Assembly: GCF_029892445.1 (NCBI RefSeq) | Contig: NZ_JARXVJ010000001.1 | Coordinates: 992,001 to 1,056,000, forward strand | DNA: 64,000 nt | Source of the DNA: Chryseobacterium sp. H1D6B | GTDB taxonomy: Bacteria; Bacteroidota; Bacteroidia; Flavobacteriales; Weeksellaceae | Reading direction: 5' to 3' | Part shown: in pieces, positions 8,989 through 18,697 of the stretch | Layout: every line of letters begins with the position of its first letter | Position numbering within the stretch: position 1 is the stretch's first letter | The notes under the pieces: generated by a model | Seen by the model: only the letters and a program-made list of their open reading frames with translations | What the model was told of the DNA's origin: nothing | Database searches by the model: none | Translations under genes and position numbers: made by a program

Positions 8989-11811
8989 ATGAAAAAACTT
9001 CTACTTACTTTAGTATTAGTCTTCTTGACGATTAATACACTCTTTGCCCAAAGAGATACCGATCATTGGTTTGCACCTTATTTTGACAGTTCGTCAACAT
9101 CGGATACCAATTACGCTCATGCTTTATATTTTTCGACAGATTCTGTTACTCCGTTTCAGGTGAAAATCTACAGTAATAATAATCAAATTGGAACTGTGAC
9201 AATCAGCAAAGGAGCACCACAGTCATTTACTTTAAACCCGCAATTTATCAGAACTGCAGCCTCTTCCAACGCTGCTGTCCCGATTAATCTAGGAGTTTAC
9301 ACCAAAGGAGACAAACCTTATTTTGCTTCATTAAGGATCTATAATATTTCTCACGGAGAAATTATTACCTCAAAGGGTAAAGCAGGAATCGGAACACAGT
9401 TCTATGCGGCGGCAACTCCTATGACGGTAAGTTCGGCTTCAAACAATTTTACTACCGGAATATTAGCCACGGAAGACAACACAACAGTAACTGTGAATGG
9501 ATATGATGCGAATATACAGTTCATTAATAATACCACTCCTCCCCTCACCCTTACTGTAAATCTAAACAAAGGACAGTCTTATATTCTTGCTGGTCTTGGA
9601 AATATAGCTGCCAATCAAGCAGGATTTATCGGCACAAAAATCACAGCTACAAAACCTATATCTGTTACTAACGGAAACTCAAACGGTTTTTATGCTACAA
9701 CGACATCAAGTGACGGTTCGGATTTAATTATGGACCAGTCTGTCCCGTTAGACCGTCTTGGAAATGAATTTGCTATGGTAAAAAGTATTTCCACAAGTAC
9801 CGCCAATATGGAAGGCGGAATTATAATTGCAACCGAGAATAACACTCAAATTTTTCTTAACGCCGCCACAACACCAGTTGCTACGATTAATGAAGGAGAT
9901 TATTATAGAGTCCTTGCCAGCGCATATGCTACTCAGACAGGAGGACATTCTAATATCTATATCCACACCAGTAAAAATGTATATTTATACCAATTAATAG
10001 GTTCAGGATCGGCTAATAATACAGGAGGTTACAATTACATACCTCCGTTAAACTGTTTCTTACCGAGAAAAATTGATGAGATTGGTAAAATTAATGAAAT
10101 GCCGACCTTTACAGGCGCTGTTACTTTAAAACTTAATATTTTAACAGAAGCCGGCGCCGCTGTAACAGTAAACGGTGCTGCTCCTACCGCTGCTCAGGGG
10201 CCGTTTCCTCTTACCGGAAACAATCAATGGGTAACGTATGCCATCCAGGGAATTACAGGAAATGTCGCGATAACATCAACTAAAGCGGTAACAGCCGGTG
10301 TAAATGGAGGATACAATACAGCAGGCTATGGTGGCTATTTTGCAGGCTTCTCTTCAATTCCTGTCATTGCAAAACAAACCGGAGATTGTATTCCCGGACT
10401 TGTATTAGAGGTTGACGACAGCTTCGATACGTACCAATGGTCTCGAAACGGGACTCCTATTCCAGGAGCAACAAACAACAGCTATACGCCAACCCAGGCT
10501 GGAAATTATACCGTAAAGATAACCGTCGGATCTTGTCCCCCTGCAGTAACTCCAGTATATAAAGTATTCACTTGTCTTAATCAAACTACAGCTGCAGTAA
10601 CGGTTTGTGAAGGCGTTAAAAATATAGTTCCGGAATTTACAAACTCTACACAGGTTGTAGTTCCGGGAACGGTAACAATCATTACGCCTCCTGCCAATGG
10701 GACTGCTGTTATTGATCCTGCAACAGGCGTAATCAGTTATGCTCCTAACTTTAATTTTTTGGGTACAGATACGATCGTTTATAAATTCTGCGGCAATAAT
10801 CCTGATTTTACAGACTGTGAACAAGTAACTTTAACTTTAACGGTATCTGCAAGCCCTATTGTAAATAATGCAACCTTAAGATCTTGCTTTATTGAGTCAA
10901 ATCCTGCTACAGCGTTATTCAATCTTACTGCAGCAAGTGTAACGACACAGCTGGGAGTAACTAAGAAGTATTATCCTTCTCCAACAGATGCTGTAAACGG
11001 AACTAACGAAATTTTAAATCCAATAACATATATTGCTCCCAATGGTGTTGCTTATGTAAAAGTAATGAACGCAAATGGATGTTACAGAGTAGCTCAAATA
11101 ACACTTGTTGTTCTTCCTCCTGTAAAATCATCTGTATTGGTGGATAAAGTGATCTGTATTGAAGATAAAACAACATTAGACGCAGGACCAGGATTCAATG
11201 GGTATGAATGGAGCACAGGAGCAACTACACAGTCCATCAATAACGCGGGCGTGGGTACTTACTGGGTTAAATTAAAAACAGGAGACTGTATCACAAAACA
11301 AACAGTAAAAATATATGCTGCCGACCAGCCGGTTATTTCAAATGTTGACATCAGCAATAATACCGTAACAGTATATACTACAGGCGGAACTCCTCCTTAC
11401 AAATATTCAATGGACAACATCAACTGGCAGGACTCTAATGTATTTGACAATGTAGCCAGAGGTAACGGAAGAGTATACGTTAAAGATGCCTACGACTGCG
11501 AACCAATTGATATTGAAATCACTATTCCGAATCTAATCAATGTTATCACTCCCAATCAGGATGGTATTAATGATGTTGTAGATTATTCTGAATTAGCCCA
11601 TAAGTCTAACTTGGTATTTAATATTTTCGACCGATACGGTACTAAGATCTTCCAAGGAGATAAAACCAATGGGTATAAATGGAACGGTACCATCGGAAGC
11701 AAAGTTGTTTCTACCGGAAATTACTGGTTTGAAATCGGCTGGAATGAACCTAATAAAAAACAGACTCCAATAAAATATACGGGCTGGATTTTAGTGAAGA
11801 ACAGAGAATAA
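8989..11811 (+). CDS. IgGFc-binding-like, type B T9SS-sorted surface/secreted protein (paralog 3)
   Basis: A 940-aa protein, the sister of paralog 2. It has a signal peptide ending LFAQ, then RDTDHWFAPYF, the IgGFc-like N-terminal half (EDNTTVTVNGY, KPISVTNGNSNGFYA, LIMDQSVPLDRLG) and a shared Cys-bounded Ig-like module (TGDCIPGLVLEVDDSFDTYQW). The type B T9SS signal runs from ITPNQDGINDV to NRE. The aligned stretches are conserved in order along the whole length. The variable positions lie mainly in the N-terminal loops and mid-protein spacers, which would fit divergence of ligand-facing surfaces (inference). Confidence 0.9.
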   Translation: MKKLLLTLVLVFLTINTLFAQRDTDHWFAPYFDSSSTSDTNYAHALYFSTDSVTPFQVKIYSNNNQIGTVTISKGAPQSFTLNPQFIRTAASSNAAVPINLGVYTKGDKPYFASLRIYNISHGEIITSKGKAGIGTQFYAAATPMTVSSASNNFTTGILATEDNTTVTVNGYDANIQFINNTTPPLTLTVNLNKGQSYILAGLGNIAANQAGFIGTKITATKPISVTNGNSNGFYATTTSSDGSDLIMDQSVPLDRLGNEFAMVKSISTSTANMEGGIIIATENNTQIFLNAATTPVATINEGDYYRVLASAYATQTGGHSNIYIHTSKNVYLYQLIGSGSANNTGGYNYIPPLNCFLPRKIDEIGKINEMPTFTGAVTLKLNILTEAGAAVTVNGAAPTAAQGPFPLTGNNQWVTYAIQGITGNVAITSTKAVTAGVNGGYNTAGYGGYFAGFSSIPVIAKQTGDCIPGLVLEVDDSFDTYQWSRNGTPIPGATNNSYTPTQAGNYTVKITVGSCPPAVTPVYKVFTCLNQTTAAVTVCEGVKNIVPEFTNSTQVVVPGTVTIITPPANGTAVIDPATGVISYAPNFNFLGTDTIVYKFCGNNPDFTDCEQVTLTLTVSASPIVNNATLRSCFIESNPATALFNLTAASVTTQLGVTKKYYPSPTDAVNGTNEILNPITYIAPNGVAYVKVMNANGCYRVAQITLVVLPPVKSSVLVDKVICIEDKTTLDAGPGFNGYEWSTGATTQSINNAGVGTYWVKLKTGDCITKQTVKIYAADQPVISNVDISNNTVTVYTTGGTPPYKYSMDNINWQDSNVFDNVARGNGRVYVKDAYDCEPIDIEITIPNLINVITPNQDGINDVVDYSELAHKSNLVFNIFDRYGTKIFQGDKTNGYKWNGTIGSKVVSTGNYWFEIGWNEPNKKQTPIKYTGWILVKNRE

Positions 11812-11834
11812 TATTTTTAAAAATCTATTTTTAA

Positions 11835-11867
11835 AAACCACGATTTAGAATCGTGGTTTTTTTATTG
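11835..11867 (+). terminator. Terminator of paralog 3
   Basis: AAAACCACGATT pairs with AATCGTGGTTTT and is followed by T-rich sequence. It is the duplicate of the hairpin at 8874. Confidence 0.88.
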
Positions 11868-11897
11868 TTTTTTCAATATAATAACACTATTTATTAT

Positions 11898-11905
11898 TAA
11901 ATTTG
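11898..11905 (+). promoter_or_regulatory. Promoter -7 box for paralog 4
   Basis: TAAATTTG lies 18 bases before the ATG at 11924. Confidence 0.6.
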
Positions 11906-11923
11906 TGATAAATCCAGTTCTGA

Positions 11924-14900
11924 ATGAAGAAAACTTTATCCTTTTTTCTTTTATTTTATATATTCTCTATAACTTTCGCCCAATTAGATAGAGAACATTG
12001 GTTTGCACCTATGGTAGACAGAACTGGAAATCCCAATCCTTATCAAAAACTGTATCTTTCTACCAATAGAACGATTCCGTTTCCTGTAAACATTTATAAC
12101 AATAATGTTTTGATCGGAACGGTAAATATCAGTAAAAATAATCCTCAGAAATTTGATGTATTAAGAGACTATATTATCACGACACTGCAGACGGATCTAT
12201 TTACGCCTACTACAAAAGGACTTTATCTAAAGGCAGAATTTCCATTTTATGCCAATTTAAGATTTTCAGTATTTAATCATGCTGAAATCATAACCTCTAA
12301 AGGAATTCCGTCTACAGGAAAAACTTTTTATGCAGCCAATGCACCTATTACGGTCAATAACCCTATTCTTAATTTCATGGCCAGTATTTTAGCTACGGAA
12401 GACAATACTACAGTTACCGTTTCGGGTTACAAACCGGCTGTTCAATTTTCAAATGGAACAACGGGCACAACAAATCCCACGATGACTTTCATACTAAACA
12501 AAGGACAGTCATACATTATCGACGGCATTGGAGATATTACAGGGAACTCCGATGGATTTATCGGGGCTAAAATAACCGCTAATAAACCCGTGAATGTTAC
12601 CAACGGAAACTTTAACGGACAATATGCCGGAAACTTTCCTACAAGTTCAGATATCTTGATGGACCAGGCTGTCCCCGTCGACCGTTTAGGAAGCGAATTT
12701 GCTTTAGTAAAAGGAAATGGAAGCATTGGTGCCAACATGGAAGGAGCAATTGTAATTGCTACCGAAGACAATACCCAGATCTATGTAAATAATGAAATAC
12801 CTCCTGTTGCTGTTCTAAATACAGGGCAGTATTTTGTCATTCCGGATACTAAATATCAGCTGCAGGGAAGCGGTCATTACAATTTATATATCAAGACCTC
12901 AAAAAACGCATATGTTTATCAGATACTGGCTGGAGATTCTGCTTCAGGAAATGAAAATGCAACAGGCGGTTTTAATTTTATCCCGGCGCTGAATTGTTAT
13001 TTGCCCAAACAGATTAATGAGCTGGGATTTATTAATGAAAATTTCGTCCACTCAAATCTCAATCCCTCAGGTATTTTAAATATTCCTACCAAGCTAAACC
13101 TTATTACTGAAAGAGGTGCTGTCGTTACCGTAAATGGAGCAGCTCCTCCTGCAGGAACCGGCCCCTTCAATATGACAGGAACCAACAGCTGGGTGACTTA
13201 TGGAATTCCAAACGTAACGGGAACTATTACTGTGGTTTCAAGCAAAGCAATTACTGCCGGCATTACTGCTGGGAGTGACGCAGTAGGATATGGAGGTTTT
13301 TTTGCAGGCTTCCCTACCCAGCCCGTTATTCTAAAATCCGGAGGAGACTGTATCCCGGGAATCGTTCTTACAGTAGATCCTATTATCTATGACACCTACC
13401 AGTGGTATAGGAATGGAGTTCTCATCCCTGGAGCTACCGGAACATCTTATACGCCCACTCAATCCGGTTATTATACCTGCTCAGTAACTATGGGAAGCTG
13501 TGCACCGCTGATCACTGAAAAACTTAAAGTTTTAAACTGTATGAAACAAAGTACAGCCGTTTATGATGTCTGCACCTCCAAAACTATTACCCCGGCTTTC
13601 AGCAGTTCTACACAAACGCCTGTTGTTTCAACGATAGCTGTTACCACTCCTCCAACTTTTGGAACCGCTGTTATAGATCCTACAACCGGTGTGATTACTT
13701 ATACCGTCACTAATCCTGGAACTGCAGGAACTGACACTTTCACCTACACTTTCTGCGGTAATGACCCTGATTTTCCAGACTGTGAGACAGTTACAGTTAC
13801 CATCAATATCCAAGTACTTACAGTTACCAACGTAACTTTAAATGCCTGTAATATAAACGGCCAGGGAACATTTAATTTAACGGCAGCCAACGTTACAAAC
13901 AATTCTCCTGTAACTATTACTTATTATCCTACCCTGGCGGACGCACAGGCAGAAAACGCAGCGGCACTTATAAACACTCCTACAATTTATACAGCTCCCA
14001 ACGGAACCATTGTATATGCAGTAATTAAAAATACTATAGGATGTAAAAATATCGCCCAGATCACTCTTAACTTATATAATCTCGCTGTTGTATTAGCCAA
14101 TTATAACGGTGTTTTCTGCGATGATAATTTAGACGGCATCGTTACCGTTACTTTATCAAATATTACTCCTATAGTACTGAACAATCCAGCATTTTTCCCA
14201 AGTGTAAGATACTATGCTGCTCTAGCAGATGCCAATGCAGGAAATGCTAATACCCTTCCGAACAACTGGAGTTATACAGCCACCACTACAATTTATATCA
14301 GAGTAGATTCACCGAACGACTGTGCCACAGTGATCCAGCCTCTAAATTTCAGTATCGGTGCTAAAATACCTTTAATAAACAGCTCTGTCACTCAGAGTGT
14401 CTGTGATGATAACCTGGATGGAATCAAACTGGTAGATTTATATCAGTTCATTAATTTATTTACAGCAGATCCTAACGTAACTCCAACTTTTTATGCCAGC
14501 TTAGCAGATGCACAGAATAATGTCAGCCCGATTACTAATCCTGTGAATATCACTAATGCCCAAACGATATACATAAGATTTGAAAACCCCGGTGTATGTC
14601 CAGAAGTAGGATCCATCCGTATTAATATTAAAACTTCTAAAAAATCTGATGTATTAATAGACCAGGTTATCTGTCCAAAAGCATTCACAATATTAGATGC
14701 AGGCCCTGGTTTTACAAGTTATTTATGGAGCACAGGAGCTACAGCACCTTCTATTACGAATGTTCCTGCTGGAAGTTACTGGGTAGATCTCACCTTTAAC
14801 GGCTGTGTGTACAGACAGTATGTGAATGTAACAGAATCTCCACTTCCTGTAATAACTTCTATTGAAATCAATGGAACCATAGTCACTATCGGTGTAAGCG

Positions 14901-15322
14901 GAGGTGTTCCTCCTTACGAATACTCTTTAGACGAAATTACATGGCAGAGTTCTAATATTTTCAATAATGTGCCAAGAGGCAGCCATTTCATCTACGTAAA
15001 AGATGCTAAAAACTGCAGCGTTGTTAAGAAACCCTTTGTTATTATCAACCTGATCAATACAATTACCCCTAATGGAGACGGACATAATGACGACATAGAT
15101 TATTCAGCTTTAATGACGAACAATAATCTTGAATTTAGAATATTCGACAGATATGGTGCAGAAGTTTTCAGAGGTTCTCCAACTAACCGGTATACCTGGG
15201 ACGGAACAATGGGAGGAAGACATGTTCCTACCGCAACTTACTGGTATTTTATTAGTTGGACAGAATATGGATCTACTGTTCCTGTAAAATATACGAGCTG
15301 GCTTCTAGTAAAAAATAGATAA
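11924..15322 (+). CDS. IgGFc-binding-like, type B T9SS-sorted surface/secreted protein (paralog 4)
   Basis: An 1132-aa protein organised like paralog 1: signal peptide (ending ITFAQ), LDREHWFAPMV, IgGFc-like region (EDNTTVTVSGY, DILMDQAVPVDRLG, TEDNTQIYVNN), Cys-bounded module, then two spacer modules beginning FCDDNLDGIVTV and VCDDNLDGIKLVD. The type B T9SS domain starts ITPNGDGHNDD. It ends in NR rather than the NRE of the other three. It is the last of the four-gene array. About 150 bp of AT-rich sequence with no clear hairpin separates it from the next gene. Confidence 0.9.
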   Translation: MKKTLSFFLLFYIFSITFAQLDREHWFAPMVDRTGNPNPYQKLYLSTNRTIPFPVNIYNNNVLIGTVNISKNNPQKFDVLRDYIITTLQTDLFTPTTKGLYLKAEFPFYANLRFSVFNHAEIITSKGIPSTGKTFYAANAPITVNNPILNFMASILATEDNTTVTVSGYKPAVQFSNGTTGTTNPTMTFILNKGQSYIIDGIGDITGNSDGFIGAKITANKPVNVTNGNFNGQYAGNFPTSSDILMDQAVPVDRLGSEFALVKGNGSIGANMEGAIVIATEDNTQIYVNNEIPPVAVLNTGQYFVIPDTKYQLQGSGHYNLYIKTSKNAYVYQILAGDSASGNENATGGFNFIPALNCYLPKQINELGFINENFVHSNLNPSGILNIPTKLNLITERGAVVTVNGAAPPAGTGPFNMTGTNSWVTYGIPNVTGTITVVSSKAITAGITAGSDAVGYGGFFAGFPTQPVILKSGGDCIPGIVLTVDPIIYDTYQWYRNGVLIPGATGTSYTPTQSGYYTCSVTMGSCAPLITEKLKVLNCMKQSTAVYDVCTSKTITPAFSSSTQTPVVSTIAVTTPPTFGTAVIDPTTGVITYTVTNPGTAGTDTFTYTFCGNDPDFPDCETVTVTINIQVLTVTNVTLNACNINGQGTFNLTAANVTNNSPVTITYYPTLADAQAENAAALINTPTIYTAPNGTIVYAVIKNTIGCKNIAQITLNLYNLAVVLANYNGVFCDDNLDGIVTVTLSNITPIVLNNPAFFPSVRYYAALADANAGNANTLPNNWSYTATTTIYIRVDSPNDCATVIQPLNFSIGAKIPLINSSVTQSVCDDNLDGIKLVDLYQFINLFTADPNVTPTFYASLADAQNNVSPITNPVNITNAQTIYIRFENPGVCPEVGSIRINIKTSKKSDVLIDQVICPKAFTILDAGPGFTSYLWSTGATAPSITNVPAGSYWVDLTFNGCVYRQYVNVTESPLPVITSIEINGTIVTIGVSGGVPPYEYSLDEITWQSSNIFNNVPRGSHFIYVKDAKNCSVVKKPFVIINLINTITPNGDGHNDDIDYSALMTNNNLEFRIFDRYGAEVFRGSPTNRYTWDGTMGGRHVPTATYWYFISWTEYGSTVPVKYTSWLLVKNR

Positions 15323-15457
15323 TTAAAAGAAATAGTATTTAAAAATAACATTCTATAAAGAATCTTATAACATTCATTAACAATTTAATATAAAAGTTTA
15401 ATATAACTTTAACCTGTTTTCCCTGATCTAATCGATATAAATTGATGTATTTCTGTG

Positions 15458-15465
15458 TAATTTTG
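15458..15465 (+). promoter_or_regulatory. Promoter -7 box for the 15474 gene
   Basis: TAATTTTG fits TAnnTTTG. It lies only 9 bases before the ATG, implying a very short leader. Confidence 0.45.
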
Positions 15466-15473
15466 CCAATTAT

Positions 15474-16262
15474 ATGAAGAAACTTATCACTCTGTTGTTA
15501 TTGGTTTTTTTAGCAAAAATCAATGCTCAAATATATTCCGGAGAAGTATTTCTAAGGGACAATTCTGTTTTATATCTTAATCAGGTATATGTAACGAATC
15601 TCAACACTCAGAAAACCGTGCTTACGGATTATAATGGGGACTTTAAGATCCAGGCTGATCCAGGAGATGTTATCCGTTTCACGTCTATTGTTACGGAAAG
15701 AAAGGATATACAGCTTGCTCCTCAGATGTTCGGCCCTAAAAATTTAATTGAATTAAAAATTGCCTACCATGACATCCAAGAGGTAATTATCAACAGGTTT
15801 AAACCTACAGGAAATCTGAGGTATGATGTAAATGCACTGAAAAGAGATGACAAAGCTCTTGCTCTAAAAAAAGTGATCGGACTCCCTCAGCCAAAAGGAG
15901 ACGGAACCCCGCCTGAACTTCCTGTTGCAGGACTAAGAGACGGAGGATTAACCTTCAGCCTGGAGAGTATTTACGATATTTTATCAGGAGAAAGAAAGAA
16001 AAAGCAGCGTTATGTAGCTTATGAAAGAATGAACAGCTCTGTAACTCAGATCAAGAATTATTTAGGAAAAGATTATTTCGCGAAATTTAAAATCCCTGAA
16101 AATCTAATCGATAACTTCCTGCAGTTTGTTTATTCGTCAGAAAACATACAGCCATACGTACTTGCTGGTAACTTTGAAGCTGTAAAAATTCCAATTGAAA
16201 AATACCTCCCAATCTATCAAAGAAGACTGAAAAACTCACATCTTCAAGAGGTATTGAAATAA
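15474..16262 (+). CDS. Exported protein with carboxypeptidase-regulatory-like domain
   Basis: 262 aa. After the signal peptide (ending KINAQ), residues ~20-90 have the CarboxypepD_reg-like pattern (IYSGEVFLRDNSVLYLNQVYV, then TDYNGDFKIQADPGDVIRF). This is a beta-sandwich domain common at the N-terminus of Bacteroidota outer-membrane proteins, but here without a TonB receptor. The remaining ~170 residues are charged and mostly helical-looking. It lies directly after the four IgGFc-like genes on the same strand. A shared role is possible but not shown. Confidence 0.75.
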   Translation: MKKLITLLLLVFLAKINAQIYSGEVFLRDNSVLYLNQVYVTNLNTQKTVLTDYNGDFKIQADPGDVIRFTSIVTERKDIQLAPQMFGPKNLIELKIAYHDIQEVIINRFKPTGNLRYDVNALKRDDKALALKKVIGLPQPKGDGTPPELPVAGLRDGGLTFSLESIYDILSGERKKKQRYVAYERMNSSVTQIKNYLGKDYFAKFKIPENLIDNFLQFVYSSENIQPYVLAGNFEAVKIPIEKYLPIYQRRLKNSHLQEVLK

Positions 16263-16289
16263 ACAATTCACTTATTCAATTTTAAAAAA

Positions 16290-16330
16290 AAGTATAGTAT
16301 GAAATTTGCATACTATACTTTTTTTTTTAA
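16290..16330 (+). terminator. Terminator after the 15474 gene
   Basis: A 12-bp perfect stem (AAGTATAGTATG / CATACTATACTT) is followed by T10. Confidence 0.92.
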
Positions 16331-16463
16331 TTATAATAAATCTTTAACTTTATGTCACAATTGAGTGTCTAAAAAATAAAAACAATATATTAGCGTTATA
16401 GCTGAGCACCGAATTCTCAAACACAAGTAAAGAAAAAATTATTTTTTGACTTAATATTTGTTA

Positions 16464-17243
16464 ATGAAAAAGTTACTTTTACTCTTTAGTACCCTGCTGT
16501 TCCTTAGTTTTTCTGCACAAAAGAAAGGAAAAGATTACAGCAATATCTTGAAAAGCAAAAACATTTATGAAATAAATGCTTTCTTAAGAGATGCCCATCC
16601 TGACGATCCGCGCAGGTCTGTACTTAAACCTCGGGTAATGGAGCTCATGAAGGCATATATAAAAGATGCTCTTCCATCTGATCAAAAGGTTAAAGATATG
16701 CAGGAAATGCTTGCTCTGCTCAAAAGAAGACCTTCTACTAAAATTACTTTTGATGAAATGAATGCTAACATCAAACAAAAGCAGATAGCAAAATACAAAG
16801 CTGAACTTGCTGCTAAACAATCCTCAGTCATATATACACCCAGTAATACACAAAATGCCATTGTTGTAAATACGGGTACTAATACTGCAGCCATTCCAGA
16901 TGCCGAAGCAGAAGAATTCAATATGCTGATGACAGTTTCACCGGTTGAACATAAAAATAATACTGTAAAAATATTAAACTCTCTCTTTGATAATGATCCC
17001 ACAAGTAAGGAATGTATCGTTCTTATCGAAAATAAATCCGACTGTAATATTATCGTAAGAATGGAAGGGATAGGTACCACAAAATACAGACTGGCCGTTC
17101 CTGCACACAACGAAAGCTCTGTCGTTATCCAAAAAGGAGATTACCTTTTCACAAGTATTGTCTGCGGTTCTCAGTATGCTTCGCAAAAAACCATCCACAA
17201 ACCTCTTATGGTAGCTTTAGGAGGCTCCGGAGTCAAGCCATAA
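16464..17243 (+). CDS. Secreted protein of the small paralogous family (DUF6759-like C-terminus)
   Basis: 259 aa from the ATG at 16464. An in-frame TTG six bases earlier is less likely. It has a signal peptide (ending LSFSAQ), then KKGKDYSNILKSKNIYEINAF, a segment also recognisable in 18022-18666. A Lys/Gln-rich helical middle follows. The conserved C-terminal block has NDPTSKECIVLIENKSDCNIIVRMEG, VPAHNESSVVIQKGDY and a late Cys (IVCGSQYASQK). Function is unknown. The four copies in this window differ mainly in linker length. Confidence 0.75.
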   Translation: MKKLLLLFSTLLFLSFSAQKKGKDYSNILKSKNIYEINAFLRDAHPDDPRRSVLKPRVMELMKAYIKDALPSDQKVKDMQEMLALLKRRPSTKITFDEMNANIKQKQIAKYKAELAAKQSSVIYTPSNTQNAIVVNTGTNTAAIPDAEAEEFNMLMTVSPVEHKNNTVKILNSLFDNDPTSKECIVLIENKSDCNIIVRMEGIGTTKYRLAVPAHNESSVVIQKGDYLFTSIVCGSQYASQKTIHKPLMVALGGSGVKP

Positions 17244-17297
17244 AAGCCTGCACATCTATTTATAGTTAAAAGACAAGGTATTATAGCTAAATTTTCC

Positions 17298-17305
17298 TAT
17301 TTTTG
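17298..17305 (+). promoter_or_regulatory. Promoter -7 box for trmB
   Basis: TATTTTTG lies 21 bases before the trmB ATG. Confidence 0.55.
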
Positions 17306-17325
17306 CGGGATTTTTATATATACTC

Positions 17326-18003
17326 ATGGGCAAAAATAAATTAGCAAGATTCACAGAAAACAAGATATTACCAAATGTAATCCAGCCGACAAGAGAAGAA
17401 GCTTTAAATGGTTTTGAACTTAAAGGAAAATGGAGAACAGATTTTTTCAAAAATGACCAGCCGATCGTTCTCGAATTAGGATGTGGAAAAGGTGAATATT
17501 CTGTAGGACTTGCAAAAGCCTTTCCTGAAAAGAACTTCATTGGAATTGATATTAAAGGCGCCCGATTTTGGTTTGGAGCAAAAGAAGCGGTGGAAAACAA
17601 CATGAATAATGTTGCTTTTTTAAGATCTCAAATTGAACTGGTAGATCATTTCTTTGCAGAAAATGAAGTAGATGAAATATGGATTACATTCCCTGATCCA
17701 CAAATCAAATACAGACGCACCAAACACAGATTAACCCACCCTGATTTTTTAAACAGATATAAAAAGTTCTTAAAGCCCGGAGGAATTATTCATCTAAAAA
17801 CAGATTCAGAGTTTCTGCATGGTTATACCCTAGGTTTTCTTCAGGGAGCCGGATATGAAATCCTCACTGCACATCATGACATTTATGGTGCTCCGGAATA
17901 CGATCCTAATACGGAGCATTTACGAGACATAAAAACTTATTATGAAGAATTATTTTCCGCTAAAGGAAAAACCATAACTTATATAAAATTCCGAATAACA
18001 TAA
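17326..18003 (+). CDS. trmB: tRNA (guanine-N7-)-methyltransferase
   Basis: TrmB methylates guanosine 46 of the tRNA variable loop using S-adenosylmethionine. It has the AdoMet-binding motif VLELGCGKGEYSVGLAK near residue 50, the acidic motif FIGIDIKGARFW and the family motif ITFPDPQIKYRRTKHRLTHP near residue 125. The 225-aa length is typical. It sits alone between two small secreted-protein genes with which it has no evident functional link. Confidence 0.95.
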   Translation: MGKNKLARFTENKILPNVIQPTREEALNGFELKGKWRTDFFKNDQPIVLELGCGKGEYSVGLAKAFPEKNFIGIDIKGARFWFGAKEAVENNMNNVAFLRSQIELVDHFFAENEVDEIWITFPDPQIKYRRTKHRLTHPDFLNRYKKFLKPGGIIHLKTDSEFLHGYTLGFLQGAGYEILTAHHDIYGAPEYDPNTEHLRDIKTYYEELFSAKGKTITYIKFRIT

Positions 18004-18021
18004 AATGAAAAACACACATTG

Positions 18022-18666
18022 ATGAAAAAAAAATCCCTCACAATCTTATTCTTTACTTTCTTAACCCCTTGTTTTATCTACGCTCAAAAAAGCAGTAAAA
18101 ACATTTTAAAAAGCACAAATATTAAAGAAATCGAAGAATATTTAGCAACAACGTATCCTGAAGACCCCAAAAAATACGTTTTAAAACCTAAGCTCATTGC
18201 ACTAAAAAATGAGGCGTGGACAAAAGGTAAAAAAGATGCAAAGCCAATGGAGGCAAGACCCATTATTACTGAAATATCCAATAGTATAATGAGGAATTCA
18301 AATTCCAGCGAGGCCCTAGAGTTTAAACGTTTAATCTCAGAAACTTCTGCTGAACACAAAGAGAAGACAACCAAACTTCTGAATGCAATGTTTGACGAAG
18401 ATGTTACCAGCAAAGAGGCCATCCTTTTATTTAAAAACAATTCAGACTGTAATTTAGTATTACGGATCCAAGGGAAAGATTTTTACAATATGGCTGTTCC
18501 TGCACATGGCGAAAACTTTATGATTATCAACAAAGGCTCCTACACTCTGCACAGTAACATTTGTGATGTACAATATACATCACAAAAGGAAATTAAGAAA
18601 AGTGTATTTTTAACTATTAATAATCCCGTACAGCTAGGGAATAAAAATATTTCTGATAAGAAGTAA
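18022..18666 (+). CDS. Secreted protein of the small paralogous family (DUF6759-like C-terminus)
   Basis: 214 aa from the ATG at 18022. A TTG three bases earlier is also in frame. It has a signal peptide (ending CFIYAQ), then SSKNILKSTNIKEIEEYLATTYPEDPKKYVLKP, clearly alike to the 16464 product. The C-terminal block has DVTSKEAILLFKNNSDCNLVLRIQG, VPAHGENFMIINKGSY and NICDVQYTSQK. It starts 18 bases after trmB ends and may be co-transcribed with it. Function unknown. Confidence 0.75.
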   Translation: MKKKSLTILFFTFLTPCFIYAQKSSKNILKSTNIKEIEEYLATTYPEDPKKYVLKPKLIALKNEAWTKGKKDAKPMEARPIITEISNSIMRNSNSSEALEFKRLISETSAEHKEKTTKLLNAMFDEDVTSKEAILLFKNNSDCNLVLRIQGKDFYNMAVPAHGENFMIINKGSYTLHSNICDVQYTSQKEIKKSVFLTINNPVQLGNKNISDKK

Positions 18667-18697
18667 AAAGTTTAAATTTACATTATAAAAAAATCAT

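Noticed and set aside
2606..15322. IgG binding as the function of the four large proteins
   Set aside because: The family name comes from a mammalian protein; nothing in the sequence shows the ligand.
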